Of a stretch of DNA of 64,000 nucleotides, positions 9,050 to 16,970 are shown one piece after another. This DNA comes from Pseudodesulfovibrio tunisiensis (lineage in GTDB: Bacteria > Desulfobacterota > Desulfovibrionia > Desulfovibrionales > Desulfovibrionaceae). Position 1 is the first letter of the stretch; every line of letters starts with the position of its first letter. The stretch covers positions 558,001 to 622,000 of the forward strand of contig NZ_CP094380.1 of NCBI RefSeq assembly GCF_022809775.1, given 5' to 3'. Made by a program: the position numbers and the translations under genes. Below the pieces are notes generated by a model. It saw only the letters and a list, made by a program, of their open reading frames with translations. It was not told the DNA's origin and ran no database searches.

Positions 9050-9466
9050 ATGCCCGATCTGATTCGATGGAGCAGGGACGAGATAACGCGCATGCGTCGC
9101 GAAATGGACAAGCTGTTCGACGACCTGTGCGTGGATTTCAACCTGCCGCACATGGTTTGCCGGATTGCCGGGGACCTGCATCTCCGTGAGGAGGGCGATG
9201 TCCTTGTTGCCCGGTTGGAACTGGACAGCATCAGCCCGGATGACGTCAATGTCACGGTTCTGGACCGTTCCCTCGTGATTCAGGGCGAATCCGCATGTAT
9301 CGAAGGCGGAAAGAGGCGGATTCGATCGTTTCGCAAGGAGGTCAAGCTGCCGTGCGTCATTGATACGGACAAGGTCAAGGCGGAATTCGAGGACGGTGTG
9401 CTTGAAGTCAGGCTGCCGAAGTGCGCCTCGCAGCAGGGGCATCTTGTGGAGATCAGCAGAAAGTAA
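9050..9466 (+). CDS. Small heat shock protein, Hsp20/alpha-crystallin family
   Basis: A 138-residue protein with an alpha-crystallin domain from about residue 40 to 130 (LVARLELDSISPDDVNVTVLDR, RSFRKEVKLP, KAEFEDGVLEVRLPK). Members hold unfolding proteins in a refoldable state. ATG 9050 is preceded by a strong AAGGAGGG; an upstream in-frame extension lacks such a site. The C-terminal IxI-type motif is weak (VEISRK). It is 15 bases before the Lon-like protease gene, so the two are probably one protein-quality-control operon. Confidence 0.9.
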   Translation: MPDLIRWSRDEITRMRREMDKLFDDLCVDFNLPHMVCRIAGDLHLREEGDVLVARLELDSISPDDVNVTVLDRSLVIQGESACIEGGKRRIRSFRKEVKLPCVIDTDKVKAEFEDGVLEVRLPKCASQQGHLVEISRK

Positions 9467-9481
9467 CAGATGGAGTTTGGT

Positions 9482-11977
9482 ATGCCTGCAAAGAAGACGC
9501 TTCCCGAAGTGCCTCTGGACAAGTTGCGTTGGCGCGTCGATCTCGCCTCCCTTGGCTTTGACACAACCGACGATCTGGAGCCGCATGCGGAGATCATAGG
9601 TCAGAATCGTGGTGTGGAGGCCTTTCGATTCGGCATGGGCATGGAAAAGAAGGGATACAACATATTCGTGACCGGCCAGCCCGGGTCAGGGCGGCTTGCC
9701 ACGGTTCGAAAGCTGCTCACCGAGAGGGCGGACAAGAGCGAAGTCCCATGCGACCTGTGTTATGTGAACAATTTCAAATATCCCGGGCAACCCATTCTGC
9801 TGCGGTTCAGCGCAGGGGGCGGCAACCGCTTCAAGAAGGAGATGCATGATTTCATCGAAACGGTGAAGCGCGAGGTCCCTCAGCTTTTTGAAAGCGAGGA
9901 ATACATCTCTCGCAAGAATCAGATCGCCGAGGCGCACGAGAAAAAGGTCATGTCCTTCTACAAGTCCATCGAGGACAAGGTGAAGGACACCGGTCTGGTG
10001 GTGGTCAAGATGCAGATGGGGCCTTTTCAGCGGCCGGACGTGGTGCCGCTTGTGGACGGCGAGCCCAAGCGCATGATCCAGATCGAGGAGATGGTGGAGA
10101 ACGGCCGTTTTCCTCAGGAGGAATACGAGCGGCTGCGCGACAAGCGTCTCGAGGTCAAGGAGGAAATCGATCACATCGTTCAGGACCTCAAGAGCCTGCA
10201 AAAGGAGATGGTCAAGCGGCATGAAGAGGTGGATCGCCTCATGTTCATGACCTTGGCGCAGGATGCTCTCAAGCCCATGCGCGAGGTCTTTCCCGATGCC
10301 AAGGTGCAGAAGTATCTGGATTCGGTTCTGGACAACATGGTGGAAGAGCTGGATGCCATCAAGAGTTCGGGGACTCCCGCCCAGCAGGGGCCGATTCCGG
10401 GCATGATCATCGGCGGCCCGTCGCCCGAGGTCGTGTTTCATCCCTACAAGGTCAATTTGCTGGTGGACAATGCCGAGTCCGAAGGGCCGCCGGTCATCGT
10501 CGAATCCTATCCCACCTATCGCAATCTGTTCGGCAGCGTGGAGCGGGTCATGGACCGCTCCGGAGGCTGGCGCACGGATTTTTCCAAGATCAAGGCGGGA
10601 TCGTTCGTCAAGGCCAATGGCGGGTATCTCGTGATCAATCTCATGGACGCCATTTTCGAACCGGGCGTCTGGCAGACCCTCAAGCGTTCCTTGAAGACCG
10701 AGAAGATCGAGATCGAAACCTATGATCCCTATTACTTCATCAGCGCCACGGGGTTGAAGCCCGAACCCATAGACATGGACGTGAAGGTCGTGGTTCTGGG
10801 CAATCCCTATCTGTACCATGTGCTTCGGCAGTATGATGAGGACGTGCCCAAGATATTCAAGGTCCGGGCCGATTACGAGACGAGCATGGACAAGTCGGAC
10901 GAGACCGTGCATCAGGTGGCCCGGTTCATCAAGACAGAGGTGGACAAGGAGGGACTGCTTCGCTTCGATGCCTCGGGTGTTGCCGCCATCGTGGAGGAAG
11001 CCGTGCGCTGGGCTGGCCGTCAGGAAAAGATATCCACGGCTTTTCCCGTGCTGGCCGACATGCTGGCCGAAGCGAGTTTCCATGCGCGGCAGGCCGAGGC
11101 GGAAAGCGTGGCTGCCGAGCATGTGAACCAGGCGCTGGAGGCCAGAAAGTATCGTTCCAACCAGATCGAGCAGCGCATTCAGGAAATGATCGACCGGGGC
11201 AGTCTGTTCGTGGATACGGACGGTGAGGCCGTCGGGCAGATCAATGGACTGGCCGTCTATTCCATGGGCGACTTCATGTTCGGCAAGCCGTCGCGCATCA
11301 CCGCAGTCACGTCTTTGGGCAAGGAAGGCATCATCAATATCGAGCGGGAATCCGACATGTCCGGCCCCATTCACAACAAGGGCATGCTCATTCTCGCCGG
11401 ATACTTGCGCAGTCGCTTTGCACAGGATAAACCCTTGTCCCTGACCGCAAGCATCGCCTTTGAGCAGGCATATGGCGGCATAGATGGCGATTCCGCGTCT
11501 TCCACCGAGTTGTACGCCCTGCTTTCCAGCCTGTCCGGCAAGCCGCTCAGGCAGGATGTGGCGGTTACCGGATCGGTCAACCAGAAGGGGGAAGTGCAGC
11601 CCATCGGCGGCGTGAATGAGAAGATCGAGGGGTTTTATCTCTGCTGCAAGCGTGCCGGATTGACCGGCAGGCAGGGCGTGATGATCCCCGAGCCGAATGT
11701 CAGGGACCTCATGCTTCGGGACGAGGTGGTGGAGGCTGTGGCCGCGAAAAGATTCCACATCTGGTCCGTGAAGACCATTGATCAGGGCATTGAAATCCTG
11801 ACCGGCGTCAAGGCAGGAAAGCGCAAGGCCGATGGTTCGTATCCAAAGGGATCGATCAATCAGCGTGTGGATGCGAAGCTCAGGGAAATGGCCGAACAGC
11901 TCATGGCGTTCGGCAAGGATAATGAAAACAACGGAAAGTCCGGCAAGACCGCGAAGCGGAAGAGCGGAAGCAAATAA
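9482..11977 (+). CDS. Lon-like ATP-dependent protease (AAA_32 / LonB-type family)
   Basis: An 831-residue protein. The N-terminal part has an AAA-type loop GQPGSGR (about residue 65), where Arg stands in place of the usual Walker A Lys. A long coiled-coil insert follows (about 150-300). A second AAA part has GGYLVINLMDAIFEPGVWQTLKR. The C-terminal S16 Lon protease domain has the catalytic dyad Ser671 (DGDSAS) and Lys714 (GGVNEKIEGFY), spaced as in Lon. The start is taken at ATG 9482 because GGAG precedes it by six bases; an in-frame ATG at 9470 is the alternative. It differs from classical Lon in lacking the N-terminal LAN domain. It probably degrades damaged proteins together with the upstream Hsp20. 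Confidence 0.9.
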   Translation: MPAKKTLPEVPLDKLRWRVDLASLGFDTTDDLEPHAEIIGQNRGVEAFRFGMGMEKKGYNIFVTGQPGSGRLATVRKLLTERADKSEVPCDLCYVNNFKYPGQPILLRFSAGGGNRFKKEMHDFIETVKREVPQLFESEEYISRKNQIAEAHEKKVMSFYKSIEDKVKDTGLVVVKMQMGPFQRPDVVPLVDGEPKRMIQIEEMVENGRFPQEEYERLRDKRLEVKEEIDHIVQDLKSLQKEMVKRHEEVDRLMFMTLAQDALKPMREVFPDAKVQKYLDSVLDNMVEELDAIKSSGTPAQQGPIPGMIIGGPSPEVVFHPYKVNLLVDNAESEGPPVIVESYPTYRNLFGSVERVMDRSGGWRTDFSKIKAGSFVKANGGYLVINLMDAIFEPGVWQTLKRSLKTEKIEIETYDPYYFISATGLKPEPIDMDVKVVVLGNPYLYHVLRQYDEDVPKIFKVRADYETSMDKSDETVHQVARFIKTEVDKEGLLRFDASGVAAIVEEAVRWAGRQEKISTAFPVLADMLAEASFHARQAEAESVAAEHVNQALEARKYRSNQIEQRIQEMIDRGSLFVDTDGEAVGQINGLAVYSMGDFMFGKPSRITAVTSLGKEGIINIERESDMSGPIHNKGMLILAGYLRSRFAQDKPLSLTASIAFEQAYGGIDGDSASSTELYALLSSLSGKPLRQDVAVTGSVNQKGEVQPIGGVNEKIEGFYLCCKRAGLTGRQGVMIPEPNVRDLMLRDEVVEAVAAKRFHIWSVKTIDQGIEILTGVKAGKRKADGSYPKGSINQRVDAKLREMAEQLMAFGKDNENNGKSGKTAKRKSGSK

Positions 11978-11997
11978 CCGTTGCAATCGGCAATTCG

Positions 11998-12030
11998 GCC
12001 GGGCGCGGTGCCTACCGTGCCCGGCTTTTT
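11998..12030 (+). terminator. Intrinsic terminator after the Lon-like protease gene
   Basis: Long stem: GCCGGGC (11998-12004) pairs with GCCCGGC (12019-12025), with inner CGGT/ACCG pairs, followed by TTTTT. Confidence 0.88.
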
Positions 12031-12043
12031 CATGGAGAAAGCA

Positions 12044-12211
12044 GTGAATCCTTTCAAGTTGAACATCTGGCGCAAGATCATTCTGGTGGCTTTCATTCTG
12101 TCCGTGATCCTCATGTTTGCCGTGGATTGGGGCTATCATTTTCATATCGGTCACGTGGTGCGGCTGGCTGTCGGCGCCCTTGCATTCTGGGTCGTGGTGG
12201 ACAGGTTGTAG
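12044..12211 (+). CDS. Small two-helix membrane protein
   Basis: A 55-residue protein from GTG 12044, which has GGAGA at a good distance; ATG 12032 in the same frame is the alternative. It has two hydrophobic segments (IILVAFILSVILMFAV and VVRLAVGALAFWVVV) joined by DWGYHFHIGH. I do not recognise a family. It resembles the protein at 8696-8878 in size and two-helix layout but not clearly in sequence. Confidence 0.55.
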   Translation: MNPFKLNIWRKIILVAFILSVILMFAVDWGYHFHIGHVVRLAVGALAFWVVVDRL

Positions 12212-12275
12212 TTTTTTGGCATTCGCGTTTTTTTCGGCGTCTGATGAAAATTGTCTTGCAAATATGTTTTCGTGC

Positions 12276-12303
12276 TTGACCTTGAACTGCGGCAAGGTAT
12301 AGG
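12276..12303 (+). promoter_or_regulatory. Promoter of the ilv leader-ilvBN operon
   Basis: TTGACC (12276-12281), 16-bp spacer, TATAGG (12298-12303), ending 29 bases before the leader peptide ATG. Confidence 0.65.
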
Positions 12304-12332
12304 AAAGATCGAACAAACCAAGGATTGATTCC

Positions 12333-12440
12333 ATGAAACGCGACCACAACACCCGCATCTTCTCCGCAAGCCTACAGGTAGTAGGCGTACGCGTAGTCGT
12401 CGTAGAGGGCGTAGTCACGGTCGCGTCGTTGCGGGATTGA
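12333..12440 (+). CDS. ilvBN leader peptide (valine-rich attenuation peptide)
   Basis: A 35-codon open frame, ATG 12333 to TGA 12440, preceded by AAGGA. It encodes ten valines, nine of them between codons 16 and 28 (including VVGVRVVVVEGVV), read mostly by GTA and GTC. It lies between a promoter and a strong terminator hairpin (12464-12495) ahead of ilvB. This is the layout of the E. coli ivbL leader, where stalling at Val/Leu codons prevents termination. The sense is inference: valine starvation would stall the ribosome here and let transcription reach ilvB. Confidence 0.85.
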   Translation: MKRDHNTRIFSASLQVVGVRVVVVEGVVTVASLRD

Positions 12441-12463
12441 TCGTTTTTTTTGTGCGAACAACC

Positions 12464-12495
12464 AAACCCCCGTCGGCGCAGCCGGCGGGGGTTTT
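12464..12495 (+). terminator. ilvBN attenuator hairpin
   Basis: AAACCCCCGTCGGC (12464-12477), loop GCA, GCCGGCGGGGGTTT (12481-12494), one G-T pair in an otherwise perfect stem, ending in T residues. It lies 23 bases after the leader peptide stop and 44 bases before ilvB, as expected of an attenuator. Confidence 0.85.
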
Positions 12496-12539
12496 CCACT
12501 TCCTGCGCCGGCTGTCAGGGGAGGTACAGGAGGCTATCC

Positions 12540-14219
12540 ATGAAAATGACTGGTGCGGAAATCATCATCCGTCTGCTGGAACGGCAGGGGGTGGACACCA
12601 TCGCCGGCATTCCCGGCGGCGCGAATCTGCCCATGTACGATGCTCTGTCCCGGAGCGAATCCATTCGTCACGTCCTGACCCGCCATGAGCAGGGTGCAGG
12701 GTTCATTGCCCAGGGAGTGGCCCGGCTTACGGGCAAGCCCGGCGTGTTCTTCGCCACATCCGGCCCCGGAGCGACCAACACGATCACTGCTCTTGCCGAT
12801 GCCAAGCTGGATTCCGTTCCTCTGGTCTGCATCACGGGACAGGTGCCACTGGGGTTGATCGGTACGGATGCGTTCCAGGAAGTGGACACCTACGGTCTGA
12901 CCGTGCCAGTGACCAAGCACAATTTTCTGGTGCGCTCCACCGAGGAACTGTTGCGCGTGATTCCGGCGGCATTCCGCATTGCGTCCAGCGGCCGCCCGGG
13001 GCCGGTTCTGGTTGATGTGCCCAAGGACGTGCAGGCTCGGGAAATCGAGTTTCCGGAATGGCCCGCCCCCGGATGTCCGGATGAGCCGCCTGCGCTGAAC
13101 GAGCATGATCTGGACCGGGTTGCGGACATGATCGCCCGCGCCAAACGGCCGGTGCTGTATCTGGGGGGCGGCGTGATTCAGTCCGGAGCAGCCGGGGATG
13201 CCCTTGCTCTGGTGGAAAAAGGTGCCATCCCGGCGGCCATGACCCTCATGGGGCTTGGTGCCATCCCTTCGGATCATCCGCTTTCCCTCGGCATGCTCGG
13301 CATGCATGCCGCCCGTTTCACCAATCTGGTTCTGGAGGAGTGCGACCTGCTCATGGCTGTGGGTGTGCGGTTCGATGACCGGGCCACGGGCAAGGTCTCC
13401 CGCTTCTGTCCCAAGGCCGAAATCGTGCATATCGACATTGACCCGAGCGAGCTGGGCAAGATCAAGTCGCCGCACGCGGCAATCGTGGGGGATGTCGGGC
13501 AGACCCTGCGTGCGCTCCGTCCCAGAGTTGCCAGACGCAATCGGTCCGAATGGCTCGGAGAAATCGACGAGCTTCGTCGCCGGTACCCCATGAATCTGTC
13601 GGAACAGGCCGATCCTCGATCTCCGTACGGTCTGATCGTTCAGGCCGCCATGTACGCGGGACGCGAGGCCGTGGTCGCCACGGACGTGGGCCAGCACCAG
13701 ATGCGCACGGCTCAGGCATACCCGTTTGCCTGTCCTCGGCACTGGCTCACTTCCGGCGGCCTCGGCACCATGGGCTTTGGCGTGCCTGCTGCCCTTGGCG
13801 CGGCGCTTGCCGCTCCGGAACTTCCGGTTCTCTGTTTCACCGGGGATGGCAGCATCATGATGAACATTCAGGAGCTGGCCACTGCCGTGGAACAGAACGT
13901 GAATCTCAAGATCATTCTCATGAACAACAATGCCTTGGGGCTGGTTCGTCAGCAGCAGGATCTGTTTTACGACAAGCGGTACTTTGCCTCGGACTACTCG
14001 TTGCAGGTTGATTTCGTGAAGATCGCCGAGGGCTTCGGCATGCGTGCCTATGATCTCGGCAATTGCGACGATCCTGCGGCTTTGCTTGGAGAGGCCATTG
14101 CCGCGCCCGGTCCGTGCCTGATTCATGCCCCCGTGGACATGGACGACGCCGTGTATCCCATGGTTCCTCCGGGAGCCGCGAACAAGGAAATGATAGGAGG
14201 GGAAGCTCATGTCGAATAG
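12540..14219 (+). CDS. ilvB: Acetolactate synthase large subunit (AHAS I type)
   Basis: A 559-residue TPP/FAD enzyme condensing two pyruvates to acetolactate (valine, leucine) or pyruvate with 2-oxobutyrate (isoleucine). Features: catalytic Glu in RHEQGAGFIAQG, FATSGPGATNTIT, FAD-domain GVRFDDRATGKVSRF, and the TPP motif GDGSIMMNIQELATA...NNNALGLV. The C-terminal part closely resembles E. coli IlvB (LGLVRQQQDLFYDKRYF). ATG 12540 has ACAGGAGG upstream; an in-frame ATG follows at 12546. The 3' end overlaps ilvN by 11 bases. It is preceded by the valine leader and attenuator. Confidence 0.95.
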   Translation: MKMTGAEIIIRLLERQGVDTIAGIPGGANLPMYDALSRSESIRHVLTRHEQGAGFIAQGVARLTGKPGVFFATSGPGATNTITALADAKLDSVPLVCITGQVPLGLIGTDAFQEVDTYGLTVPVTKHNFLVRSTEELLRVIPAAFRIASSGRPGPVLVDVPKDVQAREIEFPEWPAPGCPDEPPALNEHDLDRVADMIARAKRPVLYLGGGVIQSGAAGDALALVEKGAIPAAMTLMGLGAIPSDHPLSLGMLGMHAARFTNLVLEECDLLMAVGVRFDDRATGKVSRFCPKAEIVHIDIDPSELGKIKSPHAAIVGDVGQTLRALRPRVARRNRSEWLGEIDELRRRYPMNLSEQADPRSPYGLIVQAAMYAGREAVVATDVGQHQMRTAQAYPFACPRHWLTSGGLGTMGFGVPAALGAALAAPELPVLCFTGDGSIMMNIQELATAVEQNVNLKIILMNNNALGLVRQQQDLFYDKRYFASDYSLQVDFVKIAEGFGMRAYDLGNCDDPAALLGEAIAAPGPCLIHAPVDMDDAVYPMVPPGAANKEMIGGEAHVE

Positions 14220-14490
14220 CAACCAGACCGTTCTCGAACTTTGCGTCAACAACCATCCCGGCGTGATGTCGCATGTCTGCGGCCTGTTCGCGCGTCGAGC
14301 CTACAATGTGGAAGGCATCGCATGCATGCCCGTGGACGGCGGTGACCAGAGCCGCATCTGGCTGCTTGTGAATTCCGAGGGGCGCTTGCAGCAGATGGTG
14401 CGGCAGGTGGAGAAGCTGGAGGATGTGCATCACGTGCGACGCCATGACGGGTCGCATTCGATCTTCGAGAATCTGGGCAAGTATTTCTAG
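14209..14490 (+). CDS. ilvN: Acetolactate synthase small (regulatory) subunit, short ACT type
   Basis: A 93-residue single ACT-domain protein (LCVNNHPGVMSHVCGLFARRAYNVEGIACMP) like E. coli IlvN (about 96 residues) and unlike the roughly 160-residue IlvH. It binds the large subunit and confers valine feedback inhibition in that family. It overlaps the end of ilvB by 11 bases, so the two are translationally coupled. Type and size match AHAS I, as does the leader peptide. Confidence 0.93.
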   Translation: MSNSNQTVLELCVNNHPGVMSHVCGLFARRAYNVEGIACMPVDGGDQSRIWLLVNSEGRLQQMVRQVEKLEDVHHVRRHDGSHSIFENLGKYF

Positions 14491-14547
14491 GTTCCTGTTG
14501 TCGGATGGCATTCGGCCGAAAGTTTGGGCATTCGCGCAGCGTGTCCG

Positions 14548-14576
14548 GGGCAGGTCATGTGCATGGCCTGCCCTTT
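14548..14576 (+). terminator. Probable terminator after ilvN
   Basis: GGGCAGG (14548-14554) pairs with CCTGCCC (14567-14573), followed by only three T. The tail is weak. Confidence 0.5.
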
Positions 14577-14680
14577 GCCGTGAATTAGGCTTTTGGAAAA
14601 AACATGTTTCTTGCTATGGTCCGGCTCAAGATATCACGGCATTGTTTCGTCAATTCAGACAGATACTTTTGGGGGAAAGC

Positions 14681-15466
14681 GTGCGAAAAACGTATAGAAA
14701 CATGGGGACGTTCGATTACTGGTCCAAAAGATGGACGGATATTCCGGCAGACCAAGCCATGACAAATGAAACGGTGTATCCGTTGAAGCATGCGTGTTTT
14801 GCGGTCAATTCCATGCCGGGCCGGATACTGGAGGCTGGATGTGGCGCCGGGCGTGTGCTGAGATATTTTCATGAGCAGGGTTGCGATATCACGGGCATTG
14901 ATTATGTCGCAAAGGCTGTTGAAAAACTGAAGAGATTGGATGCTTCCCTTGTTGTCGAAGTTGCTGACATTACAAAACTGAATTTTGCAGACAACAGTTT
15001 CAATGTGGTACTTGCTTTTGGATTGTATCATAACTTTCATGGAAGAGATTTGCTGGATTCGTTAAGGGAAACTCATCGCGTAATGAATGATGGTGGTGTT
15101 TTGTGCGCTTCATTCAGAGCCGATAATATATGCAATCATATCAATGATTGGCTTTATGACAAAAGACATGAGAGCAATGGTGAACGTCATTTTCACAAAT
15201 TGAATTTGACGGAAGACGAGTTTCGTCTTGCGCTTGAAATGGCAGGATTCACTGTTGAAAAGATGGAATATGTCGAAAACATGTCTCTTCTGTACAAGTT
15301 TTCGATATGGAGAGCTTCGGAAGATGGAAAAATGCATGAAAGCACTGATCGGTCAAAAGGGTATGAGTTGAATGCTGTTGGGAAATTCATTCAGAAAACC
15401 TTGATGCGTCTTTTCCCGAAGTCGTTTTGCAATATTTGGGTTGCAACAGCTCGGTGTCAAAAATGA
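14681..15466 (+). CDS. Class I SAM-dependent methyltransferase
   Basis: A 261-residue protein from GTG 14681, which has GGGGGAAA just upstream; ATG 14702 is the alternative. Motif I LEAGCGAGRVLRYF, acidic motif ITGIDYVAKAVEKL, and VVEVADITKLNFADNSFNVVLAFGLYHNF are standard for Methyltransf_11-type enzymes. The substrate cannot be told. Codon use is visibly richer in A and T than the neighbours and there is no operon partner, so acquisition by transfer is plausible. Confidence 0.82.
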   Translation: MRKTYRNMGTFDYWSKRWTDIPADQAMTNETVYPLKHACFAVNSMPGRILEAGCGAGRVLRYFHEQGCDITGIDYVAKAVEKLKRLDASLVVEVADITKLNFADNSFNVVLAFGLYHNFHGRDLLDSLRETHRVMNDGGVLCASFRADNICNHINDWLYDKRHESNGERHFHKLNLTEDEFRLALEMAGFTVEKMEYVENMSLLYKFSIWRASEDGKMHESTDRSKGYELNAVGKFIQKTLMRLFPKSFCNIWVATARCQK

Positions 15467-15516
15467 TCGTGAGATATTGGTGACTCTTTGGGAAAAGAGA
15501 ATTTCTGTTTGAAATC

Positions 15517-15543
15517 TAAAGATTTTTGTCGATTGGTCGATAA
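15517..15543 (+). promoter_or_regulatory. Sigma-28 (FliA) promoter of the flagellin-like gene
   Basis: TAAAGATT (15517-15524), exactly 11 bases, GTCGATAA (15536-15543). The enterobacterial sigma-28 consensus is TAAAGTTT-N11-GCCGATAA, so two of 16 positions differ. It ends 36 bases before the ATG. Confidence 0.8.
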
Positions 15544-15579
15544 GCAGACTGAAGAGGACTCTTGCGACCAGGAGAAAAT

Positions 15580-16413
15580 ATGGCTCTTTCCGATGTGGAA
15601 CGCCAATTCATTTACAATTATTCCATGCAATTGTTGCAGCAGGATATTCTGACGAACTCGCTGTTTGCGGGGTCTTCCGTTGGTCGCGATCTGCGGAGCA
15701 TGGTTCTTGCCAAGCAGCCGGTTCAGCCATTGACCAATCCGTTCGAAGCAGCCATTACCGGCACGCTTCGCGGGGATGCAGCGCAGGTACGCCAGAGTTC
15801 GCGCAATGTGCAGGAAGCCGCGAGCATGGTCGGGACGGCCCGGACCGGTGTGGCGCAGATTGCGGATGCCCTGTCGGACATGGAGGATCTCATAGACAAG
15901 ATCAACAGCGGGGAACTGGATCAGACCAGTGCCGTTGTTCAGTCCGATTACGATGCACTTCGGGACAAGATCGAGGGATTGGTTTCCAGTACCGATTACA
16001 ACGGCATTGCCATGCTGGACAGTTCCCAGTGGGGGACCAATCAGATTGATTCGAACGGCAATGTCTACATCCAGTCAACCAGAGACGGCGGATTCGACGT
16101 CACGTTTCACGCCATGGATGACATTGACTGGAGTCAGCTCATTGGCAGTCAGCTGGACGACAGCGGCGGAGGGGACAGAGCCGCGCAATTGGCTCTCGTG
16201 CAGAATTATCAGGGACAGGTCGACGCCATTCTGGATGTATACGAAAAGAAGGAGGATTCCCTGAACAGCCAGGTGCTGCATCTGGAGTCCCAGGCGCAGG
16301 TCATTGATCAGGCGGTTGCCGCGCGGAGTCCGGAAACCACGAATTCCGTGGAACAGCTGCTGCTGAATCTGCTGCTCAAGGAAACCGGGACCGTGGTGGA
16401 TGAGAGTTCCTGA
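15580..16413 (+). CDS. Flagellin-like protein
   Basis: A 277-residue protein with a run typical of flagellin D1 helices: SSRNVQEAASMVGTARTGVA, then LSDMEDLIDKINSG and VSSTDYNGIAMLD, close to the flagellin signature with SSTDFNGxxLLD. It lacks the normal flagellin N-terminus, and the C-terminal helix (EQLLLNLLLKETG) is not the standard end. ATG 15580 has AGGAG upstream. A sigma-28-type promoter precedes it, which supports a flagellar role. It could be a minor filament protein or a co-regulated secreted protein; the name flagellin-like is deliberate. No other flagellar gene is in the window. Confidence 0.72.
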   Translation: MALSDVERQFIYNYSMQLLQQDILTNSLFAGSSVGRDLRSMVLAKQPVQPLTNPFEAAITGTLRGDAAQVRQSSRNVQEAASMVGTARTGVAQIADALSDMEDLIDKINSGELDQTSAVVQSDYDALRDKIEGLVSSTDYNGIAMLDSSQWGTNQIDSNGNVYIQSTRDGGFDVTFHAMDDIDWSQLIGSQLDDSGGGDRAAQLALVQNYQGQVDAILDVYEKKEDSLNSQVLHLESQAQVIDQAVAARSPETTNSVEQLLLNLLLKETGTVVDESS

Positions 16414-16437
16414 GCAGGTGCATGTTTCATGAAACGA

Positions 16438-16469
16438 AAAACGGGCCGATCTGGTGATCGGCCCGTTTT
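16438..16469. terminator. Bidirectional terminator, flagellin-like gene and tRNA-Pro
   Basis: A perfect 14-bp stem (AAAACGGGCCGATC, 16438-16451; loop TGGT; 16456-16469) with A and T tracts at the two ends. It serves the plus-strand gene and the minus-strand tRNA-Pro that converge on it. Confidence 0.88.
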
Positions 16470-16480
16470 CATTTGCGTCC

Positions 16481-16557
16481 TGGTCGGGATGAAAGGATTT
16501 GAACCTTCGACCCCTTGAACCCCATTCAAGTGCGCTCCCAGGCTGCGCTACATCCCG
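16481..16557 (-). tRNA. tRNA-Pro (anticodon GGG)
   Basis: A 77-base cloverleaf read from the minus strand: acceptor CGGGATG/CATCCCG, anticodon loop ATGGGGT (anticodon GGG), T-arm with GGTTCAAAT, encoded CCA end. Nearly identical to the copy at 16852-16928. Confidence 0.95.
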
Positions 16558-16571
16558 ACGCGGAAAAAGGA

Positions 16572-16598
16572 TTTATACCTGCTGGATTTGAAAGGCAA
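16572..16598 (-). promoter_or_regulatory. Possible promoter of tRNA-Pro (first copy)
   Basis: On the minus strand TTGCCT (16593-16598), 15-bp spacer, TATAAA (16572-16577), 14 bases before the tRNA. Confidence 0.5.
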
Positions 16599-16689
16599 GA
16601 GATAATGTTTGTTTTTTTGAAAAAAAATGATTTTCCATCGGGCAGCGGTGGGGCGATCGTGCCGGGAAGTGCGTCGCAGGCAAAAGGAA

Positions 16690-16723
16690 AACGCCCGATT
16701 CATCGTGAAATGAACCGGGCGTT
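16690..16723 (-). terminator. Terminator after tRNA-Thr
   Basis: AACGCCCG (16690-16697) pairs with CGGGCGTT (16716-16723), with inner ATTCAT/ATGAA pairs. On the minus strand it ends in a T-rich tail. Confidence 0.75.
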
Positions 16724-16730
16724 GTCTTCG

Positions 16731-16806
<76 letters not shown>

Positions 16807-16811
16807 TTTTG

Positions 16812-16840
16812 AAAAGGGATCGACTGAGTCGATCCCTTTT
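16812..16840 (-). terminator. Hairpin between tRNA-Pro and tRNA-Thr
   Basis: A 12-bp stem (AAAAGGGATCGA, 16812-16823, with TCGATCCCTTTT, 16829-16840) and T tract. It looks like a terminator of tRNA-Pro but would also block tRNA-Thr, so it may be leaky or a processing element. Confidence 0.7.
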
Positions 16841-16851
16841 GATGTCGCGTC

Positions 16852-16928
16852 TGGTCGGGATGAGAGGATTTGAACCTCCGACCCCTTGAACCCCATTCAA
16901 GTGCGCTCCCAGGCTGCGCTACATCCCG
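16852..16928 (-). tRNA. tRNA-Pro (anticodon GGG), second copy
   Basis: A 77-base cloverleaf, same acceptor and anticodon arms as the copy at 16481-16557. The T-stem pair A50-U64 of that copy is G50-C64 here, a compensatory change. CCA is encoded. Confidence 0.95.
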
Positions 16929-16941
16929 ACGCGGAGACAGG

Positions 16942-16970
16942 TATCTATCCGCGAGCCGCCGGGATGTCAA
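16942..16970 (-). promoter_or_regulatory. Promoter of tRNA-Pro (second copy)
   Basis: On the minus strand TTGACA (16965-16970), 17-bp spacer, TAGATA (16942-16947), 13 bases before the tRNA. Confidence 0.75.

Noticed and set aside
9686..12499. A 937-residue open frame antisense to the Lon-like gene
   Set aside because: Composition is that of a shadow frame in GC-rich DNA; no recognisable domain; the plus-strand genes are clear.
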